Source: Coccinella septempunctata
Taxonomy: Eukaryota; Arthropoda; Insecta; Coleoptera; Coccinellidae
Length of the DNA: 64,000 nucleotides
Reading direction: 5' to 3'
NCBI RefSeq assembly: GCF_907165205.1
Contig: NC_058190.1
Coordinates: forward strand, 4,596,001-4,660,000
Both the position numbers and the translations under genes were made by a program. Below, one piece after another: positions 36,147 through 47,742 of the stretch; position 1 is the stretch's first letter; every line of letters starts with the position of its first letter. Under the pieces are notes generated by a model. The model was not told the origin of the DNA. It made no database searches and worked only from the letters and a program-made list of their open reading frames with translations.

Positions 36147-39100
36147 TTATTGTCCGGCAGTCTCAACATTTTCCATGTCGGTTATAGAGAGATGATCCGT
36201 TACCATTTTTACAAAAGGTGACGGCATTTTTCCCTCCCAATATCGGTTCAACATATCCGATGAAACTGCCATAAGTTTTTGTCGCCTTTTTGCCTTGGCA
36301 AACTTATAGGCGATCTCTCGACCGTAAATTGGATAAGTCCCCACTCGGTATTTTCTCATTGCGCCAATTATTGAAGGGTTATTAGCGTACCTTGCTAACT
36401 CTGCTACAGATTTCGTAAGAAGCCTCCAATAATTGACGCTGGTGTTCCTAATTTTTCTTTTCCTGAGCTTCTCTATTTCCCGGTAACATTTTGTCAGATA
36501 TTCGGTAACACCTCCCCGCTGGCTCAAATATTCCTCCAGAGATCTGTTAATTTTGGTGCCCTTCGAGATCTCCAGAGCGATATATTTGAGCACGGTCTGT
36601 CCAAGCGGGGTATTCTCTAACAAAATCCTCCTTAGATATTTCAGAACAGGCACCGCTTCTTGTTCTGAAATATCTAAGTTGGCACCGTTCCGGAGAAATA
36701 GCAAAGCTACAGGTGCATTTTTCTTCTTGATACACCAAGAGAGCGGAGACAATCCTCGGCAGTCCTTGAGATTCAGATCGGCTCCTCTGTCCAGAAACAC
36801 CTCCACCAATTCTTCTGACACGGCCGATGTTTCGGGGAATTTAATGAAGAGTTTATGCAGCGGTGTGCAACCTTCATTATCCGTTGCGTTCAAATTCCGA
36901 TCATGCTCTATAAACATCTTTACTATCTCCTCATCTTCCGCATGGTAACAAGCTGAATGAAGAGGAGTTTCTCCCAAATCGCTCCTCAACTCCATGCTTG
37001 CCCCATGTTTTATTAATAGATGGAAAAGATCTGCTCTGCCAGAAGAAGCTGCATGGTGGAGAGGTGTCTCCTTAACGAAGCATCCCTTGTTGACGTCGGC
37101 TTTCATGCCCAACAAAATTTCGGCAGTTTTGTAGTATCCTCTTCGGATAGCCGAAATGAGCGCTGTGTGCCCGAAAGAATTCAGAGGTGTGTCCACATCT
37201 TCGAAATACTTGAACATCAAGTGTATCATTGATTGGTCTGAAAATAAAAAACAATATTAGAATGATTCACAGAGCATGTTATGTTATGTTCACGAATCTA
37301 TACTCCATTCACATTTATTTTATTTTAACAGTCGGTTGGCCATGAAATAATTTTCTAGTTTTTAGTTTTTTAGTTTTTCTAGTTTTGCTAACTAGAACGG
37401 AGTAAGGTTGGCACTCATGAAATGTCGTTAATGTCATAACGCCGTTGCCACAACTTATATCAATTTTTATTACGAAAATTCCGAAAGTGATTGAAAAAAG
37501 AGACAGGGTTTCAGGAAGTGCTATTTAGAATTCAGGTCCGCTTATTCAAATAGTTATACCCTGATATTCTAAAATTCACAATGCGTCAGACGGTAGTGAA
37601 CATATTCAATGTAAGAGAATTTATATAATGTTTCATCTTAATCTAAACGACTTATATTTCAGCTGAATATTTCCACAATCAAATAGATTGTGAATGAAGA
37701 GGATGACAAAGAATTTCCTTTTATTGGGAGACCCAAAAAAGTGGTGGCATTTGAGAATTTTATGTTTGAGTGAATTAATGCGAAAAGTTTACTACAGGAT
37801 TTTCGATAAATAAATGTCATCGTAGAATAAGTTCTCGAATATTGATTTTTCTATTTTTCATTGACTTGTCCTGTACATCGTAAATGTCTTAAGGTACCAA
37901 TAAATACCTAATTATTTCTAATTTTATCAATGTATTAAGATGAACAGCCACAAATACGCGCCAGTTGTCCTGTTAATTGTTTATTCATGTGGAATTTTTG
38001 TTCAAAGGTGAAGTTCATCTTGACCTGAAACTTCTTTTAATTCCTTTTACTTATATTGATGCAAGATGACTTTTGTTGAAGAATTTAACATTCTTGTAAT
38101 TATAAATATGTTAATTGCTTCGATTAGATACCAATTCCCAACCACTGCATCATATGCATTTCATCTTCGGGTTAATATTTTTGAAATTTACAACTGATGT
38201 AACGTATTCAAACTTTAGCCAAAGAAGATAACGAACATTAACTCTCCTCAAGCTGGTGCATATTATGATATTATACTGATCTCTTGTATTTTCCATGCAA
38301 ATAACTGGATTTGATATGCCTTCAATCAGTTTGTATAAACTTCAATTGTGTTCGTCACATATTTTCCGAAGAGATGTATGATATATTTCTGAAAAAGTAA
38401 AAGAAATGGCAATTCTTTCTAAGTCATTTAAAACTACTGTTTCCATTAGAAAAAACACAACTTTATGTTATAGCTCAGCAAATAAACCTGTAGGAAAAAC
38501 TCGTAGTACGCCACTGGGTTACTATCAAAAAAGTGTATAATGTTTTCATTTCAACATCCTAACACAAACAGAAACGGAGGTAATGATCAAAGTTGAAATC
38601 GCTCAGATTTAAATTTTGGGCTATAACTCAAAAACAAAAGAAGATAGAGGAATGCAGTTGATGGCATTATTAGTTTCTATTTCTAGAAAAAAGACGACCG
38701 TAATGTGCCATTTATTTTCCTCTTTCTCGTTAGGTTAAAAAGTTGATTTTTCGTAAAAGCGGCAACGTCGCAATATTGAAAGTATTTTAGTCAGATAGAT
38801 CAGAAGCGTAAACCCTAAACCCTAGTAACCAAATTTTCAGAAGAATCCATGATCCGTTCTCCGTAGGCGTCCCACCGTGGGAAACCCTATATACAGGGTG
38901 AGACTTTGACTCGTACAAATATTTCAACAGTAGATTCTTGAGGTCAAAAGAAATATTTTTTCCCATACTTTTTTCCGATTCGGTCCGGATAAAAATTCAT
39001 TTTCAAGTTTTCATAATGGAATGTGCTACCCCTAGAAAAACAAAATATCCTTCAGAATAACTAGCTGAATCTGTGACAGTCATCAGTGGATCTTTTAAGC

Positions 39101-40740
39101 AGAGTTGTATTCGGCCAAAATACAGGGTGTCCAAGTTAAAGTGTCCCTATACCTTATTGTGGAAACTTAATACAGGGTGCTGCGTTTTTCCCTGTTGGCA
39201 TTAACTTTCTTATTTTGAATGAAACACCCTGTATATTATTGCATTTTTGAATTCCTTGTCAAATTTTAATATAACTTTGGTTAACAACCATGGTCTTATG
39301 TAGCACCGATTCTTAGATATTCGACTTTTTCCTAAAATTTTGACAGCTGTAGTTGCTCACTAAAATAGCTGATACTACTTTTCTAATGAATGTATCAAAA
39401 CCAAATTTTGTCCAACTCTTGTCAACATATTGTTTCATATGTTACATTTATTTTTTTAGCAATCTGATAAATGGGTCTTCAAAAATTAAAGTTAAAAATT
39501 CAAATAAAAGTTCAATCAAAATTTAATTTTTTCAATTGGCAACCTGTATTTTTTCATGTGCATCATGTAGAGCAGGTTAAAATGAGCAAAAAATTTATTT
39601 AAACTTTTTCTGTAATATGAATAGTTTCAGAAATATGGACGCAGAAGTACATTTTCCCTTAAGAACCAACGATAATTATTAATTAGTGTTGCTGCTTTAT
39701 AGTTGGCTTTGATTTTTTTGATGGATTTAATTATATTGATTGACTAATGAAAGACTAAATACTCTTTTACTCATAATCAGTACTCTCTCATAATAAAATT
39801 AAATTATTTCAATTTTAAAGGGAGATTCAACTAAAAGATACATTTTTCTCAAAATAATCAACACCTTGTATTAAGGTTGGTTATAAAAAATAAAAATTTA
39901 ATCGATTACACCCAAGTTTTGTTCTCAACTTTTTTTTCTAGCTCCTTTAGTTTTCACAATAAGGTACAGGGACACTTTAACTCGGACACCCTGTACCCAA
40001 TTTTTCAAATTTCACAGATATTCTTCAATTTTTGAACATTAAATTACTAGAAAACGGCGCATTATACGAGAAAATATGAAGAATACTTTTATTTTACATT
40101 TTACAAACGTCCAAATATATATTAGGTAGCGTCCAACTTAGTTTCATGAGTTGGGTTCTTTGAATTTTTGGTATATTTTTTATGCTCTTAATGGGATGAA
40201 GCATTCATTTTTTCACGGTTTTGTTTTTCAAATAAAAACATTGGTCACACTTAGTGTGTCTATTTATATCTTTTACTTTTACCCTCCAATTTTTCCTATT
40301 GACTTCTATTATCGAGATGAGGGCACTTTGAGTATAAGAAGGAATTATTAATGATTTTTTTTTCATCATAGGATAGTCAACTATAAATAGATAAGTTTGT
40401 CATTCGTGGTATAGTAATTTGAATAAATCTACTCACTTCCTCCTTGAAATATCAGGTCGGCTATAGTTCCTCCGCACCATTTCTTCAACGGATTGGCACC
40501 ATTCTGCAGAAGTAATATGATTTTCCTTTCATATTCCCTAACAGATCTTGAATCCACATCCTGGGGCCGATATACGTATAATCTCACTGCGACTATTCCC
40601 ATAGGTGTAACGCCAGTTGGACTTTCGCAGTCGATGAAAAACTTGCCAGATTTCACCATTTTTTTCAGGGACTCGAACGTTCCATGAAGGCATGTTTCAT
40701 GCAGAGGAAAATCCTGGAATAATCTCCTATTCATGTCCAT
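36147..40740 (-). CDS. Ankyrin-repeat protein with PRANC-like domain, copy D
   Basis: Exon 1 is 40,437-40,740 and exon 2 is 36,147-37,237; the intron is 3.2 kb. About 464 residues, intact. The first part of exon 2 is identical in protein to copy B (AIRRGYYKTAEILLGMK, SSGRADLFHLLIKHG). From IVKMFIEHDRN onward it resembles copy A (NLKDCRGLSPLSWC, ENVETAGQ). Domain layout is as for B. D has the most distinctive ankyrin substitutions. Expression cannot be judged from sequence, but promoter, splice sites and frame are all kept. Confidence 0.8.
37295..38400. mobile_element. Inverted-repeat element N in intron D, inverted and truncated
   Basis: Starts with the N right end in inverse orientation (tactccattcacatttatt at about 37,301) and follows the reverse complement of 54,990-56,055 to about 38,375. 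The opposite terminal repeat is absent. From 38,400 to 38,612 I recognise nothing. From 38,613 to 38,892 is a repeat shared with 20,738-21,017. Confidence 0.6.
38894..40172. repeat. MITE R1 split by MITE R2 in intron D
   Basis: R1 starts at about 38,894. R2 occupies about 39,123-39,993 with ends tacagggtgtccaagttaaa and its inverse, flanked by TA on each side. R1 resumes with cccaatttttcaaatttcac. Same as intron B, hence inserted before B and D separated. Confidence 0.65.
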
Positions 40741-41488
40741 GTTTGAATCTTTGATCGACAATGAACACGATATATTTTATTATTATTCGCGTTAGATATT
40801 ATTCTATATAGATAGATTTACTTTTATATAACACTGATACTTTTTTAATTCGTACGGAAACACTCTAACAGAACACTTAAATTCGCAAATTCGAAAATTA
40901 AACCGACTGCTCTGCTCGTTGCCGTTCTTATACTGATGGAAGAAGTGATGAACCACCCCTATTTCCGAAATGTAAAGTTGCAAAGGTTATGGAAATTTAC
41001 TATAATAGTTAAACTCCCTATACCTGCTAAATAACAAAATATTTACCATATTCAAAATTACTGAAAGGATAGTAGGTCCCATTCACTGAAGACTGGAGTC
41101 ATATAATTTCACGAGATAAGGTACTTATCCCGTCAGAAAAATATAGTTACGATTATAAACATAAACCAAAACTAATACACTGTCGATATTTTGGGCAAAG
41201 GTAAACCCTGAAAATTTACAACTGTTCATTATTCCTCATCAGTTCTTCGAAATACTTTCATACTTTCGAACAAAATATTTTACCTGAGCGAGCTTTGAAT
41301 CCAAATTCTCTGAAATTCTATCGATGACTCAGAAAGCTGGCTGTCAATATTTTGAAGCGGCATTTTGACTTCAGCCCGTAGTAAGTGATTTTGAGCTTGG
41401 TCGATAAAAAAAATCACATGTGTAGCAGTTCAAAGAATCGAATAAAAATAAATTGAGAACAGATAAATGTTGTGATTCAACAAGAATA
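40741..41488 (-). promoter_or_regulatory. 5' UTR and promoter block of copy D, altered TATA
   Basis: The TATA box reads TATAAGAA on the minus strand (40,931-40,924), one base different from A-C. The first initiator-like block (GCAGTC) is conserved, but the second reads TTCTGTT instead of TTCAGTT. No gene up to 41,488. Confidence 0.5.
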
Positions 41489-42845
41489 TGTAATTCTTTT
41501 CCCACAATCTTTATTTGATGACGACTAGTTTCGAGATGTTCCCATTTTCAAGTCAAAGCTACAAGTAACATCAAATAAGTATAAACACAAGGATAATAAA
41601 TTAAGGTAAAAACACTTACAAGCTACAATGGTCAGATAATCAAAAACAAACCTTGCGTCATATAATCAAAAAGAAAAAATTTCAAGTTCAGAGCAACCAG
41701 GCAGATATTATAGTATTATAAGAACAACATGATAGACAAAAAATACAATTCATAATAACATTCCTGATTTTAAAACAATGAAGCGACATCTAATTGAAAA
41801 ACAAAATAACGAGATAACTCACGACAGGAATATGTTTTTACAGAACAACGAGAGACAAAGGAATCTACTACCGAAAGCACAAATAAAAAAGAATAAAAAA
41901 CTTTTTTGTTTATTCAAAATATTTTCCCCGTTTTTATAAGACCTTGAGATCTCCAAATTTTCTAAATTATCTAACAAGAGAACATTCTTAGCCTGTTGTA
42001 ATATTTTAAAATTAGTATCTTGGTCAAATGCATAATTGAAATCAACAAGATACTTAGCAAAATGAGAAAAGCTCGCCTACCCAGGATTAGTAATGCACCT
42101 TAAATGTTTTTTTAAACGAATTTTAAAACTTCTGAAAGTTCGTCCTATATAAAATGCATCACAGGAATTGCCTGTGAATTGGTATACAGACACCACTACG
42201 ATCCACAGGTTCAACTATATTCTTATTATTCAATAATCTATTGTTCAGAGAGTTGTTAGTTTTGAATAGGATATATTTACACAAGGTCTGAAAATATTGG
42301 CTATTTTATAACAAAATTTATTGATGAACCTAAAAGATCTAGGTATGGTTTATCAGTCTGTGTAGTATTGTCAACTGTAGGAACATTCAAATATAATAAA
42401 ATATAATTGCAGAGTCTTCATAGGCTAAATTTCGTTTTTTATTCTTTTTTATTTGTTTTTTTAGTAGTAGATTCCTTTGCCTCTAGTTGTTCTGTAGAAA
42501 CATATTGCTGTCTTGAGTTATCTTGTTATTTTGTTTTTCAATCAGATGTCGCTTCATTGTTTTAAATTCAGGAATGTTATTATGAATTGTATTTTTTGTC
42601 AATCTTGTTGTTCTTATAATACTATCTGCCTGGTTGCTCCGAACTTGAAGTTTTTTGTTTTTCATTATATAACGCAAGATTTGTTTTTGACTGCCTGACC
42701 ATTGTAGCTTGTATGTAAGTGTTTTTTACCTTTAAATTTTTTTCTTGTGTTTTGATTTGTTGATACTTGTAGATTTGACTTGAAAATGAGACCATTTTGA
42801 AGGTTTTGAAACTAGTCGTCATCAAATAAAGATTGTGGGAAAAAA
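41489..42845 (-). mobile_element. Penelope-like element remnant with inverted LTRs, unit D
   Basis: The best-preserved copy: about 400-bp inverted arms at 41,494-41,905 and 42,433-42,845. The minus strand at about 42,195-42,100 reads VVSVYQFTGNSCDAFYIG then RTFRSFKIRLKKHLRC without a stop, a clear GIY-YIG endonuclease segment. The reverse transcriptase is missing. Both arms carry cgaaactagtcg or a close variant; gaaac with a palindromic actagt resembles the 3' half of dimer-forming hammerheads of this class, which is only suggestive. Confidence 0.7.
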
Positions 42846-42974
42846 AGGAGTTTTTCTCCATAATCTCAATCGAATGAAAATTGAATTCAGTCAGGAACAA
42901 GAGAAAAATCGGATTGTTTAAAAAGTACGAAGGCTTAGGAGGGCCAAAGAATTATTTTATTTTTAATCCCGAGT

Positions 42975-43215
42975 CGGCATCTCGATAATTCAACAGTTGA
43001 TTCTTCAGGCCAAAAGAAACACTTTTTTTTTAACGTCTTTTCCGAATCGGCTCGGTTCAAAAGATACATGATGTTGATGAACCATAAAAAATGTTATTTT
43101 CATAGTTTATAGTTTTATAGTTTTTCACAACACAAGATATCACCTACGTCTTCCAGTTTTCTCATTATGACCCTTACGTACCATAAAAATGCCAAAAATT
43201 CAAAGAACCCATTGA
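42975..43215. repeat. MITE R1 fragment, unit D
   Basis: Shares the cttcaggccaaaagaaacac and cacctacgtcttccagttttc stretches with other R1 copies; both ends are lost. Confidence 0.5.
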
Positions 43216-43343
43216 ACAATTGAACCATTGACTTGAGGCTTTTTTTTGAGAAAACCATGTCAACAATAACTTCGTTATTTTAAACACGAATTCATTTTTT
43301 TTTATCTCATCATACCAAAAATTATTACCTTTTCGAAAATATA

Positions 43344-44139
43344 CAGAGTGTTTTCAAACATGAGGCTTTTTTTGACAGAAGGTAGAACTCATCAAAATAA
43401 GTCGTTTTAACAAAAATTGTCTATATAAAATATCCAAGATGGCTGAGATGCAACCCTTAGAAGTTCGACAAAATTTCATTGAATTTCAAGTACGGGACTG
43501 TGGAAGATGACTCCGGCATCGCAAAAACGAAACAAAACATAAACATATGGCTGGACAATGAATGGTTCAGTACCAAGTCCATCGGATTAGGTGCATCATT
43601 TGAGAGAATGATAATTTTTGTATCGTGCAATTTAGGGGGAAAAAAATATAGAGTGCTTATGTTACTTATGTTGAAAAAGTTCTATGATGTTTCCCCATTT
43701 CATCCCATTTTTTTGACGATTGTTGAAATGTTCGAACAAGAAGATTGTGATGCCCATTGTGAAAAAATTTGTGAATTTAGACAAATTTTATTAGTGAGAT
43801 TTTGAAGAATTATTCTATTCTTTACACTTGCCTCCCAAGTCTATCTGTCAGTTGGTAAATGAAGCCATTTCATAAAATCGTGTAAGTTACTAAAAAATAA
43901 TGAAAATAATTCAATTTTCATTACCACGTAAATATCTAACGAAACAACATAGTCAGGAGATAGTCTTTTCCCACTGCTTTGCGATAATTCAGCTAACAAC
44001 GGGTCTATGGTCGTATTAGGATCCATTTCAGTAATCATTTTCAATTTGTTTCTTCCACTTTGTCATTTTGAAAGTTTTGTATAGGTGATTTTTGGTGAAA
44101 CGCTTCATTTTGACCAGTTCTACCTTCAAATACACCCTG
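43344..44139. repeat. MITE A, 796 bp, with TA flanks, unit D
   Basis: Left end cagagtgttttcaaacatga, right end ttcaaatacaccctg, flanked by TA (43,342-43,343 and 44,140-44,141). Full copies have inverted ends built on gaggctttttttgacagaag. The open frame at 43,479-43,805 is shared only with other copies of the repeat and shows no protein-like features. Confidence 0.6.
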
Positions 44140-44559
44140 TATACTGTATGGTCCATTTCCAGCATTTGCAGAAAGGGCTTGATAGAAATACAGCCTATAC
44201 ATTGCAGAAATAACCAGAATATTCAAGGTGGCTCATTTGAAGTAAAAAATTTATATTTGACGAAAAAGGTTCATCAAAATTACGTTTTTCATACATCGTT
44301 GTAAAGAGGTTAGAAGACCTTTCAACTGAAGTATCACTCAACTCCTCCTCACTATTCAATTTTGAGCGGTTTAAGCAAACCTTCTTAGGGAATCAAAAGA
44401 TGTACCCCAATCAAAATTATTTGACGTGTTTCGGGAAATTTTTCCAATCACTATGGGATAAGAAATATACGCTGTGGATCGTCTGAGATGGAACACCCTG
44501 TATAGATATAGCATGAACAGTTTTTGACAAAATATTCTGTAAGGTAATTCCATCGTATT

Positions 44560-45399
44560 TTAGGGGTCAACTCGGTAGTTTCGGAAAATAAAAAATCAGT
44601 TTTCCAGAATTTTCGCGAATTTTTTCTTCCTTCTGTTTTGCACTTAATACAAACCTTAATTAGATAAATCAATATCACGGAAAACGAAGATCTAGCACCG
44701 TTTTTGGTTGTTTGGTTTTTGGGGCGACTTCCATCGCATTTGTGAAATGATTTTCATATTTCATTTCCATATTCCTATTTATTTGATACCTATCGTAGAA
44801 TACGATATAATATTTAAATAGGTACTGTAATGATACTGGTTTTTTTCTTCAATTTTAAGGATGAGACGATGCAACCCCTTCAGATGGAAATATTTCAGTT
44901 TATTTTGAATATATTATCTAGAATCCTTGAATAATTAAATTCAAAATCCGTTTTGATTGAAATTTCCATCAGTAATCCACGTGATTATTTAAAACAGAGA
45001 GGAACTGTCTTTCTGCATTCGGTGTTGTTTTTTCATCCACAAAAACATTATTGATTAATGAGAAAGACATAAATATTATTCTTTTACGAAACATTTGGTG
45101 AAACATGTCATGAAACATCATTCAAGAAGGAGGGTATGTAGTCTATATATTTTATTGTCCAGTTTCTTTCTTTATTTATTGAACCCATTATCAACAGTCA
45201 TCAAGTAACAGCATCAGCTTTAGTAAAAAATATTTTGGGAGAAACGGTAAGAGCAGTTTCTCAATCTATTCCAGAAGGTATGTAGTCTTTCGTAACTATT
45301 GTAATGTAGTGTAATTGTTGGATTTTTCAAAATGTCAACCTTCAAGACAGGAGGATTCGGAAGTAGTACAGTTGGAAGATATTCCAGAAGTTAATACTG
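44560..45399 (+). pseudogene. Gene X fragments, unit D
   Basis: Third copy of the exon-like set. In D the middle exon can use the acceptor taacag and reads A-SALVKNILGETVRAVSQS, joining in phase to both the preceding exon (FYETFGETCHETSFKKE) and the next (CQPSRQEDSEVVQLEDIPE). Upstream frames are broken (a stop before FYETF). No P-like insertion here: the site reads ctgcattcggtgttg without interruption. Confidence 0.45.
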
Positions 45400-45990
45400 G
45401 GTGAGTCTTATACACGTACAAAAATTTTAACAGTAGATTCTTGAGGTCAAAAGATACAATTTTTTCCCTTACCATTTTTTCCGAATCGGTTCTGTTTAAA
45501 ATATACAGGTTGTTGAAAAACCTTTAAAAAAATGTTATTTTTAGTTGTATCTCACGAACGGTTTTACCGAATGAAATGAATTTGGCAATATAGTTTTTCA
45601 TGAATCTTTTTCGAACACAAGATATCACCCACGTCTTCCAGTATCCTCATTATGACCATTACGTTCCATAAAAATACCAAACTTCAAAGAACCTAACTCT
45701 TGAAACTAAGTTGGGTGCTATATCTAACGAATATTTGAACGTTTTGTAAAATACAAGTATTCTTCAGATTTTCTCGTATAATGCACCGTTTTCGAGTAAT
45801 TTTATGTTCAAACATAAAAAATTTCTGTGATATTCGGAATATGTTCTGTTTAAAAGATCCACAGATGTGTAGTGTCATAGATTTAGCTTGTTATTCTGAA
45901 GAAAATTTTGTTTCTCCAGGGGTGGCATAGCTCATCATGAAAACCTTAAATGGCTATATCTTTTTATCAGGGTCGAATCGGAAAAAATGG
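45400..45990. repeat. MITE R1 copy at the end of the array
   Basis: Starts gggtgagtcttatacacgta and continues through most of R1, ending near tatctttttatcagggtcga. From 45,990 to 46,285 there is no recognisable gene. Confidence 0.55.
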
Positions 45991-46285
45991 TATGGGAGAA
46001 GAGTGTTGAAAACTTTTGTAATTGAAGGTATTTCAGTTCAAAAGAAGACGATGAGTCATGAGGAAATGTTTTCGTTCCGGCAACTCCAATATCTGAGAAG
46101 TAATGATGTTGAAGAAAACAAACACCTTAGAGTGCCTCAACAAGGCGAACAGAACGACTTTAAATTTTTTTATGTCACAAAAGATAAACCATAAACCAAT
46201 AACAAAAGAAGAGGGGTCGTCGATATTATTGATGACAAATAAATTTTTGCTCTTTCATTATACAAACAAAGTGGTAAAAGATATA

Positions 46286-46814
46286 CAGGGTGATTCATAA
46301 CTATTGGAACATATAGGCTAAGGGCAGATTTTTACGACCAAAATATGCCGATAGGACCATATATACTTCAGTAATATTGCTGTGGAGAAAGATAGAGGGC
46401 GTTAAAATTGAATTTTTATAAGGGGACAGAATAATATTTTCTTCGAAGTTCGAAAGTCATTTATCAAAAGTATTAGAAAAGGCATAGAAGTCGGAGGGGG
46501 CCAGAAGTTTATTCTTTTTATGTTACATTGTTTTTAATTATGTTTTATCGTTGAAATAAGTAAATAAAATAAATGAATCGTTACTTCAAATCCCCTTCCG
46601 ATGCTCTGAACTGTTCAATTGTGTTTTTCTTAAAAACGGATGAAAGAATATACAGTGAAATAATTAGCAAAAAACGAAAAAATTCAATTCAACTTTAACG
46701 CCCTCTATCTTTTTCCACAGCAATATTTTATTGAGGTATATTTGGTCTTATCGCCATATTTTGGTCCAAACAATCTGCCCTTAGCCTATGTCCCAATAGT
46801 TATGAATTACCCTG
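46286..46814. repeat. MITE R3, 529 bp, TA-flanked
   Basis: Ends cagggtgattcataactatt and its inverse, with long inverted arms of about 160 bp containing agatagagggcgttaaa. TA on both sides (46,284-46,285 and 46,815-46,816). A second copy lies at 62,241-62,771. Confidence 0.75.
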
Positions 46815-47094
46815 TATATGATCCTCCTCATCTCCTCAAGGGTATTCGTAATGCTCTCTTGACAAAAGATTTGTAACTTTGTCAAGAGGGCATTCCAGAA
46901 GTTGCCTCTTGGTCACATATTCTGTCTATGTACAATGTGGACAGTCAACAAGTACAGCACTGTGCCGAAGTTGAGAAAGAAACATGTCGTACCCCAAAAG
47001 ATTAGAAAAATTAGAGTTAAGGGTGCTGCCGTTAAGTGTGGATATGATGGCAAGATTAAAGTACTTAAATGTTAATACTTAAAAGTTCAAGGTA

Positions 47095-47355
47095 TTATTA
47101 CCTTGCTTCCGAAGATTTACCGTGCAGGGAAAGAACTAACGATGTCGCTCGATATATGGAAAGAAAAATCTCACTTTTTCATATAATGCACTCATTTTAT
47201 GTTTAATAATATTAATAATGTTCATTTCCAGAACAATCGTATTTAATTTGTCATATTTCAAATAATATGAACGGATTTTGAAGTTGAAAACACGTTTTTC
47301 TCAGCTATAAGGAAAATTGACATCGATGGTTGTTTCACTGTACCCTTCAAATAAC
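47095..47355. repeat. MITE G partial copy, inverted
   Basis: Matches the reverse complement of about 2495-2740, ending in the terminal repeat (acatcgatggttgtttcactgtacccttcaa). The other end is missing. From 46,817 to 47,094 nothing is recognised. Confidence 0.6.
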
Positions 47356-47683
47356 TTTTTATCATCACATTCACCAGGTTCGAATTGTGAGGAGGATGAT
47401 ATACTTCTAACGCCCTTGAAAATCTCAAAAATTGTTTAAATAGTATACAAAAAAAGTGCAGCATCACAAATGTCGTTAAAAGTATCACCACCTGTCAAGG
47501 GCGGTCCTAGACTTATTTTCTGGGGGGGTAGTAATTGAAAGAACAATTGAAATTTATTTGCAGTCCCTAATTTTTTTTCTTAAAATTGTACAAGGAATCT
47601 CTCCTTTTCATTTCATTATTATATTGTTTTTTCTTAGTTTTTTTATATGAAAAATTTAAAAAAACCGAATTCGTTATGGGCTC

Positions 47684-47742
47684 TGGGAGGGGGGGGGGGG
47701 AATTACCCCCCTTTACACCGCCCCCATCCCCTCCCCCCCGGT
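47684..47742. repeat. Two-strand G-rich tract
   Basis: A run of more than 12 G on the plus strand (47,685-47,700) is followed by C runs of 4-7 (47,706-47,739), giving G-quadruplex potential on both strands within 60 bp. Between here and 49,052 I see no gene. A short hairpin lies around 48,798-48,832 (tagactaat..attagtcta). Confidence 0.6.

Noticed and set aside
4769..40740. PRANC genes as Wolbachia or viral DNA contamination or a fresh insertion
   Set aside because: Spliceosomal intron, TATA promoter, host transposons within introns and no neighbouring bacterial or viral genes argue for a long-resident host gene.
43479..43805. 108-codon plus-strand frame in MITE A
   Set aside because: Occurs only in copies of the repeat, broken in the others; no protein features.
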